Positions 63,967 to 64,000 of a stretch of 64,000 bases of DNA are shown piece by piece. The notes under the pieces were generated by a model, which was given only the letters and a program-made list of their open reading frames with translations, made no database searches and was not told the origin of the DNA. Made by a program: the position numbers and the translations under genes. Position 1 is the stretch's first letter. Each line of letters begins with the position of its first letter. The DNA comes from Deltaproteobacteria bacterium (GTDB lineage Bacteria > Myxococcota_A > Polyangia > Polyangiales > JADJMO01), in assembly GCA_025363655.1 (NCBI GenBank), contig JANYDK010000147.1:140453-204452 (forward strand), written 5' to 3'.

Positions 63967-64000
63967 GCTTCGATGGAGAACGTGGACTCGATTCGTCGGA
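63903..64000 (-). other. Edge ORF tail, unrecognised
   Basis: The minus-strand frame is open from the window edge to TAA at 63903-63905 and reads IESTFSIEAWNEAGHP and following residues. It overlaps the first part of the DUF4926-like remnant in another frame. It may be the 3' end of the preceding small gene, but too little is visible to assign it. Confidence 0.25.

Overview
The window is high-GC bacterial chromosome from a myxobacterium (Myxococcota), most likely a Sorangiineae/Polyangiales-type organism. The clues are two Ser/Thr kinases with extracytoplasmic tails, many surface lipoproteins with Asp/Thr/Ser/Ala-rich linkers and Cys-rich tails, a FrzS-like pseudo-receiver coiled-coil protein, a MYXO-CTERM-like sorting tail, and frequent GTG starts with 4-nt ATGA/GTGA overlaps. 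The genus is an inference; no rRNA or other taxonomic marker is present.

Layout. 1-5.4 kb (minus): the start of a TonB-like protein cut by the window edge, a FrzS-like protein, a polysaccharide deacetylase and a C-type-lectin lipoprotein. 5.6-10.5 kb (plus): a tightly packed transport operon with an HlyD-type adaptor, FtsX-like permease, LolD/MacB-type ATPase and then a FetA-FetB-like pair. 10.6-14.3 kb (plus): a kinase / TPR-like protein / lipoprotein module. 14.4-17.7 kb: a DisA_N-type (putative c-di-AMP synthase) gene on minus, divergent from a TolC-family gene followed 1 nt later by a LecA-like lipoprotein. 17.9-19.2 kb (plus): ybeY, then an HU-like gene with a strong terminator. 19.2-23.0 kb (minus): a DinG-like helicase overlapping lnt. 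23.1-25.1 kb (plus): a TonB-dependent receptor. 25.2-29.6 kb (minus): a second lipoprotein / kinase / TPR-like module. 29.7-32.0 kb (minus): a fused homocysteine methyltransferase/methylenetetrahydrofolate reductase and a GNAT gene.

32.0-36.9 kb (minus): a three-gene operon of unknown job (DnaJ-TPR, HEAT-like repeat protein, HD-GYP-like protein). 37.0-54.9 kb (minus): the complete division and cell-wall cluster mraZ-rsmH-ftsL-pbp-murE-murF-mraY-murD-ftsW-murG-murC-ftsQ-ftsA-ftsZ, mostly translationally coupled. It has a recognisable MraZ operator, a facing pair of DnaA boxes upstream and an AT-rich leader before ftsZ. It supplies the cytoplasmic steps from UDP-MurNAc to lipid II (MurC-F, MraY, MurG), the septal polymerase pair (FtsW and a PASTA-bearing PBP) and the divisome scaffold (FtsQ, FtsL, FtsA, FtsZ).

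55-63.5 kb: exported proteins of uncertain role (small lipoprotein, PAP-like phosphoesterase, thrombospondin-3-type lipoprotein, alpha/beta-hydrolase lipoprotein, metallo-beta-lactamase-fold protein, large propeller-like lipoprotein). The last ~500 bases have lower GC and hold the remnant of a DUF4926-like gene with an in-frame stop.

The most notable structure is the repeated module of transmembrane kinase + TPR-like exported protein ending LFGSF + Asp-rich Cys-rich lipoprotein, present twice in different gene orders. It looks like a recurring, largely undescribed envelope signalling cassette.
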